Assembly: GCA_039602395.1 (NCBI GenBank)
Contig: JBCNJP010000003.1
Span: 66,775,880 to 66,839,879 of the forward strand
Length of the DNA stretch: 64,000 nucleotides
From: Deinandra increscens subsp. villosa
Lineage: Eukaryota; Streptophyta; Magnoliopsida; Asterales; Asteraceae
Direction of reading: 5' to 3'
Under the pieces are notes generated by a model. The model was not told where the DNA came from. It made no database searches and saw only the letters and a program-made list of their open reading frames with translations. Shown here in pieces: positions 35,361-46,202 of the stretch (position 1 is its first letter; every line of letters begins with the position of its first letter). The translations under genes were made by a program, and so were the position numbers.

Positions 35361-35860
35361 NNNNNNNNNNNNNNNNNNNNNNNNNNNNNNNNNNNNNNNN
35401 NNNNNNNNNNNNNNNNNNNNNNNNNNNNNNNNNNNNNNNNNNNNNNNNNNNNNNNNNNNNNNNNNNNNNNNNNNNNNNNNNNNNNNNNNNNNNNNNNNNN
35501 NNNNNNNNNNNNNNNNNNNNNNNNNNNNNNNNNNNNNNNNNNNNNNNNNNNNNNNNNNNNNNNNNNNNNNNNNNNNNNNNNNNNNNNNNNNNNNNNNNNN
35601 NNNNNNNNNNNNNNNNNNNNNNNNNNNNNNNNNNNNNNNNNNNNNNNNNNNNNNNNNNNNNNNNNNNNNNNNNNNNNNNNNNNNNNNNNNNNNNNNNNNN
35701 NNNNNNNNNNNNNNNNNNNNNNNNNNNNNNNNNNNNNNNNNNNNNNNNNNNNNNNNNNNNNNNNNNNNNNNNNNNNNNNNNNNNNNNNNNNNNNNNNNNN
35801 NNNNNNNNNNNNNNNNNNNNNNNNNNNNNNNNNNNNNNNNNNNNNNNNNNNNNNNNNNNN
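35361..35860. other. assembly gap (500 N)
   Basis: Exactly 500 unknown bases, a conventional placeholder, so the true distance is unknown. Open frames running through it are meaningless. The left terminal repeat and N-terminal transposase coding sequence of the adjoining MULE are expected here. Confidence 0.99.
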
Positions 35861-37041
35861 AGCAGATGTTAACTCACCTGGAGAAAGTGATGATGATAAC
35901 ATAAGGGGAAAGAAGTATCTAGAAAATGTGCCTATTATAATTGAGAATACAGATTGGAGTAGGTGGACTTGGGTTGTTGGTACAAGATTTTCAACAAGAT
36001 TTGCATTCAAAGATGCTGTTAGGAGGTATGCAGTTAACAATGGTAGGAATCTTAAGATTAGTATAAGTGATAGGAAAAGGCATGGAAGGATAGGTGTTTC
36101 TTGTGTTAGTGGTTGTCCATTTAGGCTTTATTTGTCAGTTAACATAGAGAAGGGTTGTTTTATGTTAAAAACAACTATAACTGAACACAAGTGTCAAAGA
36201 AATATGACTAGGAATAGGCAGCTTAGTACTGAGTTTGTTGCCACTGAATTTCTCCCAATCTTCAAAACAAAACCCCATTGGTCTGCTAAGGAGATCCAGG
36301 CAGCAGTAAAGGAGAAGTTTAAAGTGTTTACTGGCAAGTGGTTTGCTTATAAGGCTAAATCTATTGCTCACAAAAAACTGCATGGTTCAATGAAGGAGCA
36401 TTATGCAAAACTTGGTTCTTATTTGCAAATTCTGAGAGAAAAGAATCCTACTTCTACATTTAATCTGGTAACTGTTCCATCCTCTTTCCATGGTATTGAC
36501 AGTGAAAATGAAGTGTTCTTTAGGATCTTTGTGTGCTTTGATGGTGTGAAGAAGGGTTTTCTAGCAGGATGTAGGAAACTTTTGTGTTTGGATGGATGTT
36601 TTTTGAAAACATTCCTTGGAGGTATTCTGTTGGCAGCTATTGGAAGGGATTCAAATGATCAAATGTATCCAGTAGCTTGGGCTGTTGTAGAAGGAGAAAC
36701 TAATGATAGTTGGGGTTGGTTTATGAAGGAGCTATACAACTGTTTGGATGTCACAGATGAAGGCAAGGGTTGGACTTTAATATCAGATCAACAAAAGGTA
36801 ATTATTCTCAACTAACTTTTGTGCTATGGTAATAGTTTTGTGTTATGTTAATAATCCTATACTTGTTTAAAAACAGGGATTACTTAATGGTGTGGCACAT
36901 TTTTGGGCTAAATCTGAACACAGAAACTATGCTAGACATATATATGCCAATTGGCATAAGAAACATAAAGGTGATGACCTAAAGGAGGCATTTTGGCAGG
37001 CTGTGAGGGCCTACTCAGAAGCAGATCACAATATTGCAATG
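35861..37041 (+). pseudogene. MuDR-type transposase, 3'-truncated
   Basis: Open from the gap: a DNA-binding region (WVVGTRFSTRFAFKDAVRRYAV, RIGVSCVSGCPFRLYLSV, TEHKCQRNMTRNRQLS) is followed by the MULE catalytic region (LLCLDGCFLK, GGILLAAIGRDSNDQMYPVAWAVVE, WGWFMKELY, LISDQQKG). Two catalytic aspartates are seen in LDGCF and ISDQ. A 78-base intron with GT..AG borders lies at 36799-36876; joining gives QQK|GLLNGV. The downstream EHRNYARHIYANW has tyrosine where the family has cysteine of the CxxH motif. After HNIAMQ at 37041 the sequence turns into tandem repeats, so the C-terminus and SWIM finger are missing. Confidence 0.93.
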
Positions 37042-37210
37042 CAGTTTTTTACATGCCAAACCTGTTTTTTAAGTGCAGGAATTAGGTGCAGTTTTTACTT
37101 GCCAAAACAGTCTACAAAAGTGTAGTCTTTTACATGCCAAAACAGTCTATAAAACTGCAGTTTTTACTTGCCAAACCTGTTATTTAAGTGCAGTTTTTTT
37201 ATGCCAAAAG
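37042..37210. repeat. tandem repeat replacing the transposase 3' end
   Basis: Four to five degenerate copies of a unit of about 33-50 bases with the words ACATGCCAAAACAGTCTA, TAAAACTGCAG and TTTTTACTTGCC. It begins exactly where recognisable transposase coding sequence stops, suggesting that a deletion or slippage event created both. Confidence 0.75.
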
Positions 37211-37316
37211 TATGACAATAATATGTAACCAAAACACATTTCATTGCAAAGCTTTAATCAATTCAGAATACATTGCAATCATCCAATACATAGAGACTTC
37301 TAACTAATGCTAAGCC

Positions 37317-37804
37317 TCACTTTCCGAACATAAACCAACATAATACAAGTACAACAATCCATCTTTGCAGCTTCAATTTCGTGACTTGAGACTTCAATTT
37401 TTTGATGTCTCCTTCCAATTCCATCTTTGCAGCTTCTAATTCCAACTCCCTTTTTTTACCAACTCCAAGCACTTTGACAACATCACTTTTCCACATAAAG
37501 AATTTGCAGTCATAATCCTAAATCACAGAAATTGGTAAATTAATGAAGAACAACAACATATTCATGACACTAAATCATAGAAATTGATGAATTAATGAAG
37601 AACAACAACATATGCTTTGGGATTAAAGACTTACAGGCCATAGCGAACATCCATAAAATTCGGCTCCGGGTCTTGTAGTCGTTCGTCCAGCAACCCTTTG
37701 AATAGAGACTGAATCATGGTAACAGTAAACACTCCCATCGATTCCCACTCTAAAAATCTTGGCTTCCTAGAAGACGAAGAAGATGAAACAGATGATGAAC
37801 TCAT
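37317..37804 (-). CDS. GRF-type zinc-finger protein, one intron, one frameshift
   Basis: The ATG at 37804 opens a serine-rich start (MSSSSVSSSSSSRKP). One base out of frame follows FRVGIDGSVYCYHDSVSI, then AGRTTTRPGAEFYGCSLWP. A 117-base intron (37634-37518, GT..AG) joins this to DYDCKFFMWKSDVVKVLG, a coiled-coil-like KKRELELEAAKMELEGD, and a hydrophobic tail IVVLVLCWFMFGK before the stop at 37319-37317. The GRF finger, coiled coil and C-terminal hydrophobic segment are the usual layout of small plant GRF proteins, about 130 residues. The first finger cysteine of the usual CxCG is replaced. Partner of the transposase gene, tail to tail. The frameshift near 37765 may be a real break or an assembly error. 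Confidence 0.82.
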
Positions 37805-38029
37805 ATTAGTAATAGTTAGTCAAAATATGAAGAACAGGAAGAAGAAGAAAGAAGAACGATCTTGTGGGATTTCTTGATTTAGTGTTCGATTTCAGGAAGA
37901 ACAGGAAGAACGAGGTGAGGAATTAGGGCTCCAAAGAAAAATACGAAGAGGAATTTAGATTTGGGGATTTTATTTAGGGTTTTTTTAGAAAAATAAAGAG
38001 GAGTTAAAATAAAGGTATTAAAAAAGCCA

Positions 38030-38212
38030 CGTAGGAAAAAAATGGACATGTATGCATCCACGTCAGCGTCATTTAACAGTGGTTAAAAAAATAGACGGAA
38101 AGTTTATTGAAAAAAACAGGGTATAGAGTTTAGACTGTTCTCATACAAAAGTAAAGTTGGGATTATTATTGTACAATACCCAATAGTTGGGATTATTTAC
38201 GTCCATTTTTCC
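38030..38212 (-). repeat. right terminal inverted repeat of the MULE
   Basis: From 38212 inward (minus orientation) the sequence runs GGAAAAATGGACGTAAATAA then a repeated AATCCCAAC motif, and further in CCACGTCAGC-like and TTAACCACTG words. The hairpin MITEs elsewhere show the same order: terminus, AATCCC words, then CACGTCAGC and GTTAA words. The left repeat is not visible because of the gap. Confidence 0.75.
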
Positions 38213-38819
38213 TTATTAATAACAATAATAAATCATAATTTATCAAGCACATTATAAATTAATCAAGGAATGAGTAAAAGAAAGAAAGGAGGGTAGTGAG
38301 ATCAACTACCTTGTTCAAGTTTAGGGTTGCAACAAACAGGGCATGCAAACCTCATCATGGGCCCTTACTGCTGATTGTTATAAAATTATATAATAACTTA
38401 AAATCTGCTCTCAGTAAAGCATTTGTATGAACCATTAGAGACTCCTCGTCTCCATGGTTTCCACAATAACTTAAAATCTGCTCCCAGGAGATACAGAGCG
38501 CAATCTTTCCCTGCATAAGAAAAAATTACCAAATCTGAGACGAAAATTTCAATCGAACTTCAGTGGTGAAGATGATAACTTACCGTTTTCCACATACGGA
38601 TGACACCAATTCCACATTTTTTTCCGGCGATGATGGACGAAAAACAGAGAGAGAGAGACTGGGAGAAAAGGGGCATGGTGGAGATGATGATGAAAACTGA
38701 TACAGAGATAAGTATATATCGATAATTGAGGGGCGTGGTAGATGGAGATTAGACCGATTAGACCGATAAAGTAAATGAAATAATCATGATTACAAGCGCC
38801 GTCGACTGTTTGTCTTCTT
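38213..38819. other. stretch without known gene; possible two-exon minus transcript
   Basis: No element domain is recognised. In minus orientation an ATG at about 38617 reads MWNWCHPYVENG, then a good donor (GTAAGT at 38583-38578) and acceptor (TTCTTATGCAG at about 38520-38511) would splice into a further 36-codon frame, KDCALYLLGADFKLLWKPW. I do not recognise the product. It may be a captured gene start or the first exon of a CACTA gene. A 15-base word TAACTTAAAATCTGC is repeated at 38393 and 38467. Confidence 0.25.
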
Positions 38820-39596
38820 TTAGCCACCTAAAATTAATATACCGTGACCATTTGTCATAATTTGTCACGCAACCAATGTTTAATATGAGTGGCCATATCA
38901 CAAGATAATAGAAAATGATAAACATATGTTACACAAATCTTCTCTTTTTCGCCACACGTTTAATATTACCGTGACCATAAAATAGATTTTTGTCACTCAC
39001 AACCTACCATTTAGTCACGGTTAATATATGTGGCCATAGGTAATAGATTTTTGTCACTCACAACCTACCGTGACCATTAGTCATCTAATATTCAGTCACA
39101 CAACCTAATAACAGTGGCCATATGTACTAGCTTTTAGCCACATAACTAAGTAAAAAGCGTGGCCATTGCTCACATTTAGCCACACATAATATATACTTAA
39201 TAGTTTTGTTTTCTTTTAATTTACTAAGTAATAAAATCTACTCTTTCGTCACACAACATTATTTAAGCATGGCCATACATTCCTTTTTGGTCACACGAAT
39301 AAAAAATCATAAAAATTTCGTCGCTGTTTGGTGCATTTCGCAACTCTTTTTTAAGTGTGACAAATAAGTGCCACATGTTTTTGTAAAACAGTGGCTAAAG
39401 CCACTGCAACTGATTGTTGTTATCACATAAACAAAAAAATACGTGGCTAAAAGGGTCCAAAGGCTATATATTTGCCCACGGGTACAAAATATATGTGGCT
39501 AAAACGAGAATTTCTTACCTTTGGCCACGTTTTTTACAAAACAGTGGCTATGCGAAATAAAAAAAACCGTGGCCAAAGCCACTTTTTGACGTAGTG
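38820..39596 (-). mobile_element. CACTA (En/Spm) transposon end with subterminal repeats
   Basis: The right border reads GACGTAGTG, i.e. CACTACGTCAAAAAGTGGC in minus orientation, the canonical CACTA terminus. For about 770 bases the sequence is filled with copies of GTGGCCA, GTGGCTAAA, GTGACCAT and their complements, the subterminal transposase-binding repeats of this superfamily. No transposase coding sequence and no second terminus are seen, so this is one end only, or a deleted element. It sits in a copia gag remnant (39600-39795). Confidence 0.85.
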
Positions 39597-39599
39597 TCA

Positions 39600-39795
39600 T
39601 CTTGATCTTAGCAAAGTAGATGGGGCAGTTGCGTTTCCAGTGTCTCATCTGATTACATTCAAAGCATTGACGTTCCTGATTACATTTGGCCATGTTCCCT
39701 TTAACCTTGTTCTTGGACTTGGTTATACCTGTATCAGCAACTCTGAGCACACCTGGTGTGGTCCTGTTCTTAACATTAGGAAATAATGTCACAAC
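39600..39795 (-). pseudogene. copia gag zinc-knuckle remnant
   Basis: In minus orientation the frame reads KSKNKVKGNMAKCNQERQCFECNQMRHWKRNCPIYFAKIK. CFECNQMRHWKRNC is an intact CX2CX4HX4C knuckle in the form typical of copia gag (GHWKRNCPxYL). It is cut by the CACTA end on one side and a gypsy LTR on the other. Confidence 0.8.
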
Positions 39796-39881
39796 TGTAA
39801 CACCTATGGTAAAACCCTTGAGCTCGGAATATAAAATCACAAGAAAAAAATAAAGAAAAAAAATATTTTTTTCTGGAAGGC

Positions 39882-40017
39882 ATGAGGACCGCATGCCCTC
39901 TCTGGTTCAATCTCTCGCGGTCCTCATGACCCGTCGGGTCGCTGGGTCAGAATCCGCGTGTTTTTACCCCATGAGGACCGCATGGGGGTATGTTTGTGCA
40001 CCTCTCGCGGTCCTCAT
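39882..40017. repeat. two inverted-repeat units, upstream cluster
   Basis: Unit 1 has arms ATGAGGACCGC (39882-39892) and GCGGTCCTCAT (39917-39927); unit 2 has the same arms at 39971-39981 and 40007-40017. All four arms are identical; the loops of 24 and 25 bases differ. Unit lengths are 46 and 47. They lie in U3 just upstream of the TATA box. Confidence 0.95.
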
Positions 40018-40986
40018 CGACGCCCAGCACTATAAAAACAAGTTTTGCCCATTTCTTATTTGCACGAGATTTTCCTCCAAGTTCTCTCCACTCTCCTCCT
40101 CCACTTCGCCTGAGACGTCAAATTCCGGCCAAGGGAAGTCCGGTGGTCGAAGTTCATGCCCTTTGGAGCTCTAGGAGTGTTCGGGTATGTCCCTAGTTGC
40201 TTCGTTTCTTCATAATCGTGCATCATTGTTGTGAACCCTCCCTGATAAGAGCTTGTTGATGTTCCAGAAGTGGATGCATGTGCGATCAGGAGTGATCAGA
40301 GGCACTAGGAGCAAGATTGGAGGCGTTTCGTGGTAAGTTCATGTTCAGTTTTGTGTTCGGTTGAGTTTTATCAAGTTTTTGGATGATCCGTCACTCATTC
40401 TATGTCTTGATGATCCATACAAGGGATATTCTAGCTTATGGAAGTTATTTGGAGATCGAGGAAGTGAAAAACCCGGTTTAGAGGCATTGTACAAGTTTTT
40501 CTACACAAGGTACAAGTCCTTTATGCATGCATGTGTATTTTCGGGTTTGTTGATGCTTCTGGAATATTTGGCCTGGGAAACTCACCATCTCAGTAACAGG
40601 ATTGTCACATTGGAAGAGATTGGTAATCGGGTGGAGGCGGTGTTTGTAGTTTTGTGTTTAAAAACCCGAAAACCGAGTTATATGGACTTTTGTCAAGTGA
40701 TTGTGAAAACCCAAAGATTCCAGTAGCATATGGTTGTTAAAGTGAGTTAAGATCAACCCTTTGTTGGTAAATAATGAGTTGGAATGGGTGGAAATTATAA
40801 AAACCCACTTGTAAAATGAGTTCGGGTAATTTTTGGATCAAACGGGACTTATAACGGGAGCTTGACACGGCCTGGAGGCCTAAGAATTTATATTTTGGCT
40901 ACTGAAAATGTTGGGAATAAAACCCTGTTGTCGAAACGAGCAAAAATCAAATTTTGAGAAAAAATCACTAAATGAGAAAATAGTCG

Positions 40987-41113
40987 ATGAGGACCGCATG
41001 GATTTCGTTTGTTGGTTTGCTTGCGGTCCTCATAGCCTGAAAAGTCAACGTGGTCTGTTGACCACCCATGAGGACCGCATGGGAGGTTTTTCTGGTTTGC
41101 TCGCGGTCCTCAT
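40987..41113. repeat. two inverted-repeat units, downstream cluster
   Basis: The same arms recur at 40987-40997 with 41023-41033 and at 41068-41078 with 41103-41113 (units of 47 and 46 bases), again with unrelated loops. The sequence between the two clusters (970 bases) shows no copy of the arm. Confidence 0.95.
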
Positions 41114-41700
41114 GTGTCCCTGGACAGTTTCATTGTTTTGTTTTGTTTTGTGTTTTGGAAAATATCGAGCGACCCGGTTTGGTTATTTTCACGAGTATGG
41201 GCATGTTGGTTTCTAGTAAAGATATTCCACTTCCCGGTTGGGGCCCTATGATCTCGTTGGGTGTTTGTTATCTGCTCGGTATGTTTCCGGGAGTGTTGTT
41301 ATACCTCTCGTTTGGTAAGTTATTGTAGCTACAAATTGCTTAAGCGTTTATAGTTGCGGATAGGTTCTGATATAACTATGCATATATCATTATAATAGAC
41401 TTGCCACTGTGATACACTTGGACGTTTGGATTCTCGTGCCTTGTGATGTTTGTTTGATCCACCGCTTGTTTATCTGTGAGTTGATAGCTTTTCCCCTACT
41501 TTACCTTTTTAACGTTTTGGGGTGTACATGAACCATGTCAAACTATTGCTTGTTTGTTTGTTACTGTGCTTAGGTATATTGTTACCATGTTATACATTTA
41601 AACTCACATGTTACGAGACGTTCCCGTTCTGCCACCATAGTTGTGTTTTGTCTTTGTTCTGTTATAACTTACAAGCAAGATCCAGCGTATGCTAGCTAAT

Positions 41701-42982
41701 TATTGAATTGTTATACCTTTTTTGTTGTTCTCCTCCACAGTCAAGGCATGTGAAGGTGGTGTGGAGCAACAAGTGGCCGACAATGAAGCTAAAACTGGGT
41801 AGACCTTGGGCAGATGGAGCTCCATATTTGAAGCCATTGTTGTTGTATTTTCTTTCTCTCTTATCTAACAAGTTTTGCTCTTTGATTTTCCCTTTATATG
41901 TTTCAGTTGTACTAATAGAGCCCTAGCTTTATGTTTTGAACTATTTAGTATTCAGATGCATGATCATGTATAGTTTCAAATTAAGTAATATTTTACATTT
42001 GAATCATAAGATATGAGCATTTGCAATCTATTTATGATTTTCTTAATTTTTATTTGTCTTTTTTTTCTTTTCTGGGTGTAGGTCATAAAACGTGGGAATG
42101 TTTTCTTGGATATCAAGAGCTTGAATAAACAAGATGAAAGAGATGAAGTGTCTTGATTTCTTTAAAACACTCGACTCACAAAATATGAGAAAAATGAAAC
42201 TCTTGAAAGTTGATGACAAGAGTGAAAGGGACTTATGAAAAAGAAAAGCTGCAATATTTATTCATCAACCAAAGTGAGCTATATATATAGCCATAAACAG
42301 TGAAACGTGAAGCAACTAACACCAATCAAAGTCTACTTTTAGCCTAAAGAAATGGTACACAGCTACACCAACTCTCTACACTCAACTTAGAATTTCACCC
42401 TTAAGAATTGGTCACCGATTTACCGGATCTTCTTTATTCATCACATGCATAGATAAATAAAATGGCCCAAATAAACCGTTGACCCACTGATCCGTGACCC
42501 GTAAAAATAACGATTAACCTATCGTTTGTCAACCTATCATTTGTCGTTTAATTTTGGGCCTCTTGCATTAATTCAGATTTTGATACATAGATCAAATTTT
42601 GCATGAGAATGGAAGAATGAAGTAGTCAATTGAGCAGGTTGATGGAGTTTTTATGGGAATGGAGGAATGAAGCAGTCAAGCAGGTAGATGGAGGTTTTGA
42701 GGTCTATTATTAATGGTGAAAAAGTAGGTGTAAAAGAAGAAATATGATATTTTGTGTGTAGATATAAAAGTGAAATAATCTGGAAGGTGAGAGGTAAAGG
42801 AGAAACGGTAAAGGGGGAAGACATGAAGTAGTAAATTTGTATGCTAATTGAGGTTATAGTAAATGCTTTTGGCCCATATATAAACATATGTCATGTGATG
42901 AATCATAGTTACCACTTATTATCCTAGTGTAATGCTAATCATTTTCCGTCAACCATCAAGATGTCATCACCAACAACCAAAT
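41701..42982. other. unassigned repeat-like sequence
   Basis: No protein domain is readable. About 42130-42330 has features of an LTR (SINE- or copia-like ATATATATAGCC and nearby AT-rich leader), and 42605-42697 is an imperfect tandem duplication (GAATGGAAGAATGAAG versus GAATGGAGGAATGAAG). 41697-41742 looks like a pyrimidine tract and AG acceptor but no exon is supported. I see no gene here. Confidence 0.4.
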
Positions 42983-43088
42983 TGCATAACCGAAAACATA
43001 CAAGAATAACTTACGACCCGCTGTGCATAACCAAAAACATACAAGAATAACTTACGACCCGCTGCAACGTGCGGGTCCGTTTTCTTGT
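42983..43088 (+). repeat. 41-bp tandem duplication and possible Helitron 3' end
   Basis: A 41-base unit starting TGCATAACC is present twice, 42983-43023 and 43024-43064, with one mismatch. The second copy runs into the hairpin CCCGCTGCAACGTGCGGG (43058-43075), followed 8 bases later by CTTGT at 43084-43088. A short GC hairpin about 10 bases before CTAGT is the mark of Helitron 3' ends; here the last bases deviate. The copia fragment starts directly after. Tentative. Confidence 0.35.
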
Positions 43089-44441
43089 CCATAATTATTT
43101 AGTTAGTAAATAGATTAGTAATTATTTAACCAATTAATTATTACTAATTACCGGTTAACTATTTAAGCGGATTTCTTCTCGTTGACCCCAGTGTAACTCT
43201 TACTGGTCAATAACTGGATCGACCACGTTAATTGGTCGGGTCTGGACATTCAATATCAGTCTCCCACTTGACGAGATAGCGACAAGATTAATGTAGACAG
43301 TCAGAGTTGCTCTTGCTGCACATGGTTGTGCCAACCAGTTATGACACTTTAAGTCGTCAACCAATATATATTTCTTTTGACCAACAACAATATAGACGAC
43401 TCACGGTAATTCTAGGTCATTTGTTCCTTTCCGTATAAGACATCAATTGAACTATGAAACACAGATTCTCATATAATGTTCAATCATTATTGTTCTCAAT
43501 CCAGATTCAAAGTGATCCAATCAAACAAACAGTCGGTTTGGGCTAGCCTGACACTTAACACTTGGAATCAACGAGGATTCATGAGGTCTAACTGATGTGT
43601 AATGTAAGGGTACATAATCCCATACTGACTATATATAACTCCCACTAAACTTCAGATCTATTTCCAAAAATAGCCTTTATGACTAGCAGTTACACGACAA
43701 CAGTTGACTATAATTAAAAAAAAAATAGGTCTTGGTAAACAACAGTTCTAGTTCATATCTCAGGTCAAAGGATAAAGTTAGTATACTATCAAGAAAACAT
43801 TTCTTATAACTATATCCATGAAGAATTTTTTATGCGAGTTACATCCATCATCATTCTCGAATGAGGCCTTTGAGATTTAGATGTCAATTGTTTGAGGTCT
43901 GAAAGTCAAAATAGTCTTATGAGATTCGTTCCCATGATTCTTATCGACTACAAATAATTTAGAATACCTAATTTAAGGATTTGAACGTATTAATATTGAA
44001 GACAGTTATGGATTCAAATTGCATTTATAACTGTAAATGGAATATGAATGGTAAAGCGATAACTATATAAGTTCATACGTCCAAATACTATATCAAAAAT
44101 GTCATTATCTAATCAAAGCCCTATCACATCTCTTTGACGATCATGAGTCTCCTAGGTCATTGGCTTAGTGAATGGATTAGCTAAGTTATGATATGTGTCT
44201 ACATTGCTTATTCGCATTTCTCCTCGTTCTAGTACTTCTATAATGCAGTACTATTTCCTCATGATGTACATGGCTTTGTAATGAGATCTAGGCTCCTTAG
44301 CTCGAGCTACTGCTCCTCTATTATCACAAAGTATCTCGATTGATTTCTTGATGCTAGGAACCATGTAGAGATTTTAAATGAACCTCTTCATCCATGTTAA
44401 TTCTTTTGTGGGATGCAAGCGAGAGTCATCTCGGTCAGTAT
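43089..44441 (-). mobile_element. second copy of the copia C1 3' region
   Basis: Colinear with 29160-30640: LTR end (GTTGACCCCAGTGTAACTCT, compare GTTGACTCTAGTGTAACTCT), polypurine tract reversed as GTCTCCCACTTG, the 3' noncoding stretch, and degraded RNase H (the ERESSQ-equivalent near 44410-44435). More diverged than C1. It ends at a gypsy LTR that starts at 44442. Confidence 0.8.
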
Positions 44442-46202
44442 TGTCACACCCCCCCCCCCCCCGGTGGTAGCCACCGCGAAGAGGAGGTGGGACCGGCTGC
44501 CCGTATCAGAACACGCGGAAGCAAACAGATACCTTATCTCAGCACGGGCTGACCAGTCCAACAATGAAACGGCAGGACATACCGAAGCGTGAATCACCAT
44601 AATAGAAGGGCTGCCATTTGGAAGCCTAGCGGTGCACTATTGTATTCTCTACGTTTCATTGAGGCCCAGGTTCTCTAAGACTGGTACAACACTGTAGACC
44701 GTGAACTAGGCTACCCCAACTGCTAGGTCTTGCGTCATCAAGTCTAGCCATCCCCACCTATCCTTAAATCAACCCAGTAGTTACTTACCTTCATATGAAC
44801 CAAAAACACGTCAACAACAAACGTTGTTGGTGAGTCATAGAAGTTAACTCCAAAACAGTCTAAAAACATTTCCAATACACAGTGCTTGTGATAAATACCA
44901 TTAGGTCAAACCAACAACCGGAGGAAACTCGGAGCGACTTTCCCGAGCCCCTCCACATGTTTCAAACATATACGACATCACCCGTTCAACCAACACAAGT
45001 AACCAAAAGGGGCTCAAAACAATGGGTATGCGACACCTGATCTACCTACACAGCAGTGAGGATACGCATATGCCTCATGGCCTTGCTCCTCAATTCCGGG
45101 AACAAAATAAGAACGACCTAAATTGACCCTACGCTTCCCAAACGCGATAACACCGCAGGTACCGAAACATAAACGCGGTGGGATTCCGCCGGCACCTCCC
45201 TCAAGTCACAAAAACAATGTTTAAACACGGTTCGTATGCACCCCAAAAATATGATAAGTAAAATAGGAGAAACTACAACTCACGGTCAATCCAGCATGCA
45301 AATGGAAGGTTAGGCATTTGCTCGACAATTCATCAAGCTCTAAGAATCTGATAACCTAAACAAACATAGGTACCTTTAATCAAACACAGCAATAATACTG
45401 GTTAGGCTCGGTTGTGTTCCACGCCCAAATATATACGATATGTCCGTAGGTTGAAGTCCCGTTATGACCGGATGTCCCAATACAGTCATACGGCTTAAAC
45501 CCGGATACGATTGTATTTATCTGTCTATTTCTAAATAGACAACATCTGTCGGATACGGTGGTATTGCCCTCAGTGGCAATACGATCCTGTGGCTTTATTG
45601 TTAGATTGAATATTCTAAAGAAACTCTCGGATATCGAAAATCATAACCTGGATATCTATACCTCGATACTTATTTGATTATTTTTCTCATGTGTTCATAA
45701 CTTTTATAAAGATATAATCGTAACTTTTATTTACATAAATTCATAGATTTCATTATATAAAATCATTACTCGTATTTATATATCTATATAGATATTATCC
45801 ATATATGATTTACAAAAAATCATAAGCTTTATCCCATACAAAATCATAATGTTATTTACAAGAGATCACAACTTCGTTTACATAAAATCATAGGTTTTAT
45901 ATATATGAAATCATAACTTTTATATTTTCCAAAACCGGATGTTATATATATATATATATTTATAACACTCTTGTCTCTATCTGGTTTTTATGTTTTACAA
46001 AAACCTTATAAAGTATACATAAAATGATACAAGTTTTCCCATTTATAATTCACCTAAAACCATAGATTTTATTATAAAACTTCATAACCTTTATTATAAT
46101 ACAAACCGTAGTTTTTATTTATATAAAATGACAATCATATTAATCATATACTTATGATTTTTTATCATCTGTAAATGATAACAAACTTATATTTATTGTT
46201 TA
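44442..46202 (-). repeat. gypsy LTR fragment, minus strand
   Basis: Starts TGTCACACC followed by 14 C, as does the solo LTR at 57695 (TGTCACACCCCCC), and shares with it the word AACAA-ACGTTGTTGGTGAGT (44815-44837, compare 58100-58122). Hairpins GTATTGCC/GGCAATAC and GTCTATTT/AAATAGAC occur near 45520-45590. From 45700 to 46200 the sequence is AT-rich with many dispersed copies of ATAAAATCATA. No gene. It is cut by a LINE at 46203. Confidence 0.65.

Larger units (their letters stand above)
35861..38212 (+). mobile_element. MULE (Mutator-like element), two-gene type, damaged
   Basis: A MuDR-type transposase gene (+) and a GRF zinc-finger gene (-) converge, followed by a right terminal repeat ending at 38212. 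In minus orientation the terminus is GGAAAAATGGACGTAAATAA, close to the ends of two shorter elements at 49955-50896 and 60907-61232. The nine bases after it are TTATTAATA, a possible target duplication whose partner would be in the gap. The transposase is truncated, so the element is probably non-autonomous now. Confidence 0.85.
39796..41700 (+). repeat. gypsy LTR, plus strand, 3' end missing or unclear
   Basis: Starts TGTAACACCTATGGTAAAACCCT at 39796; the solo LTR at 57695-59906 starts (minus orientation) TGTAACCCTTGTGCCTAAAA, so the two are related. A TATA box CTATAAAAAC at 40030-40039 precedes a CT-rich leader. Four inverted-repeat units lie in two clusters, before the TATA box (39882-40017) and about 1.2 kb into the LTR (40987-41113). 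Open frames inside (e.g. 40361-40726, 40908-41328) have no domain match. I could not find a terminus; homology probably ends near 41700. Confidence 0.7.

Noticed and set aside
35349..36040. Long frames crossing the first gap, on both strands
   Set aside because: Openness is produced by N; only the transposase part from 35861 carries information. The same holds for all frames over 61736-62235.
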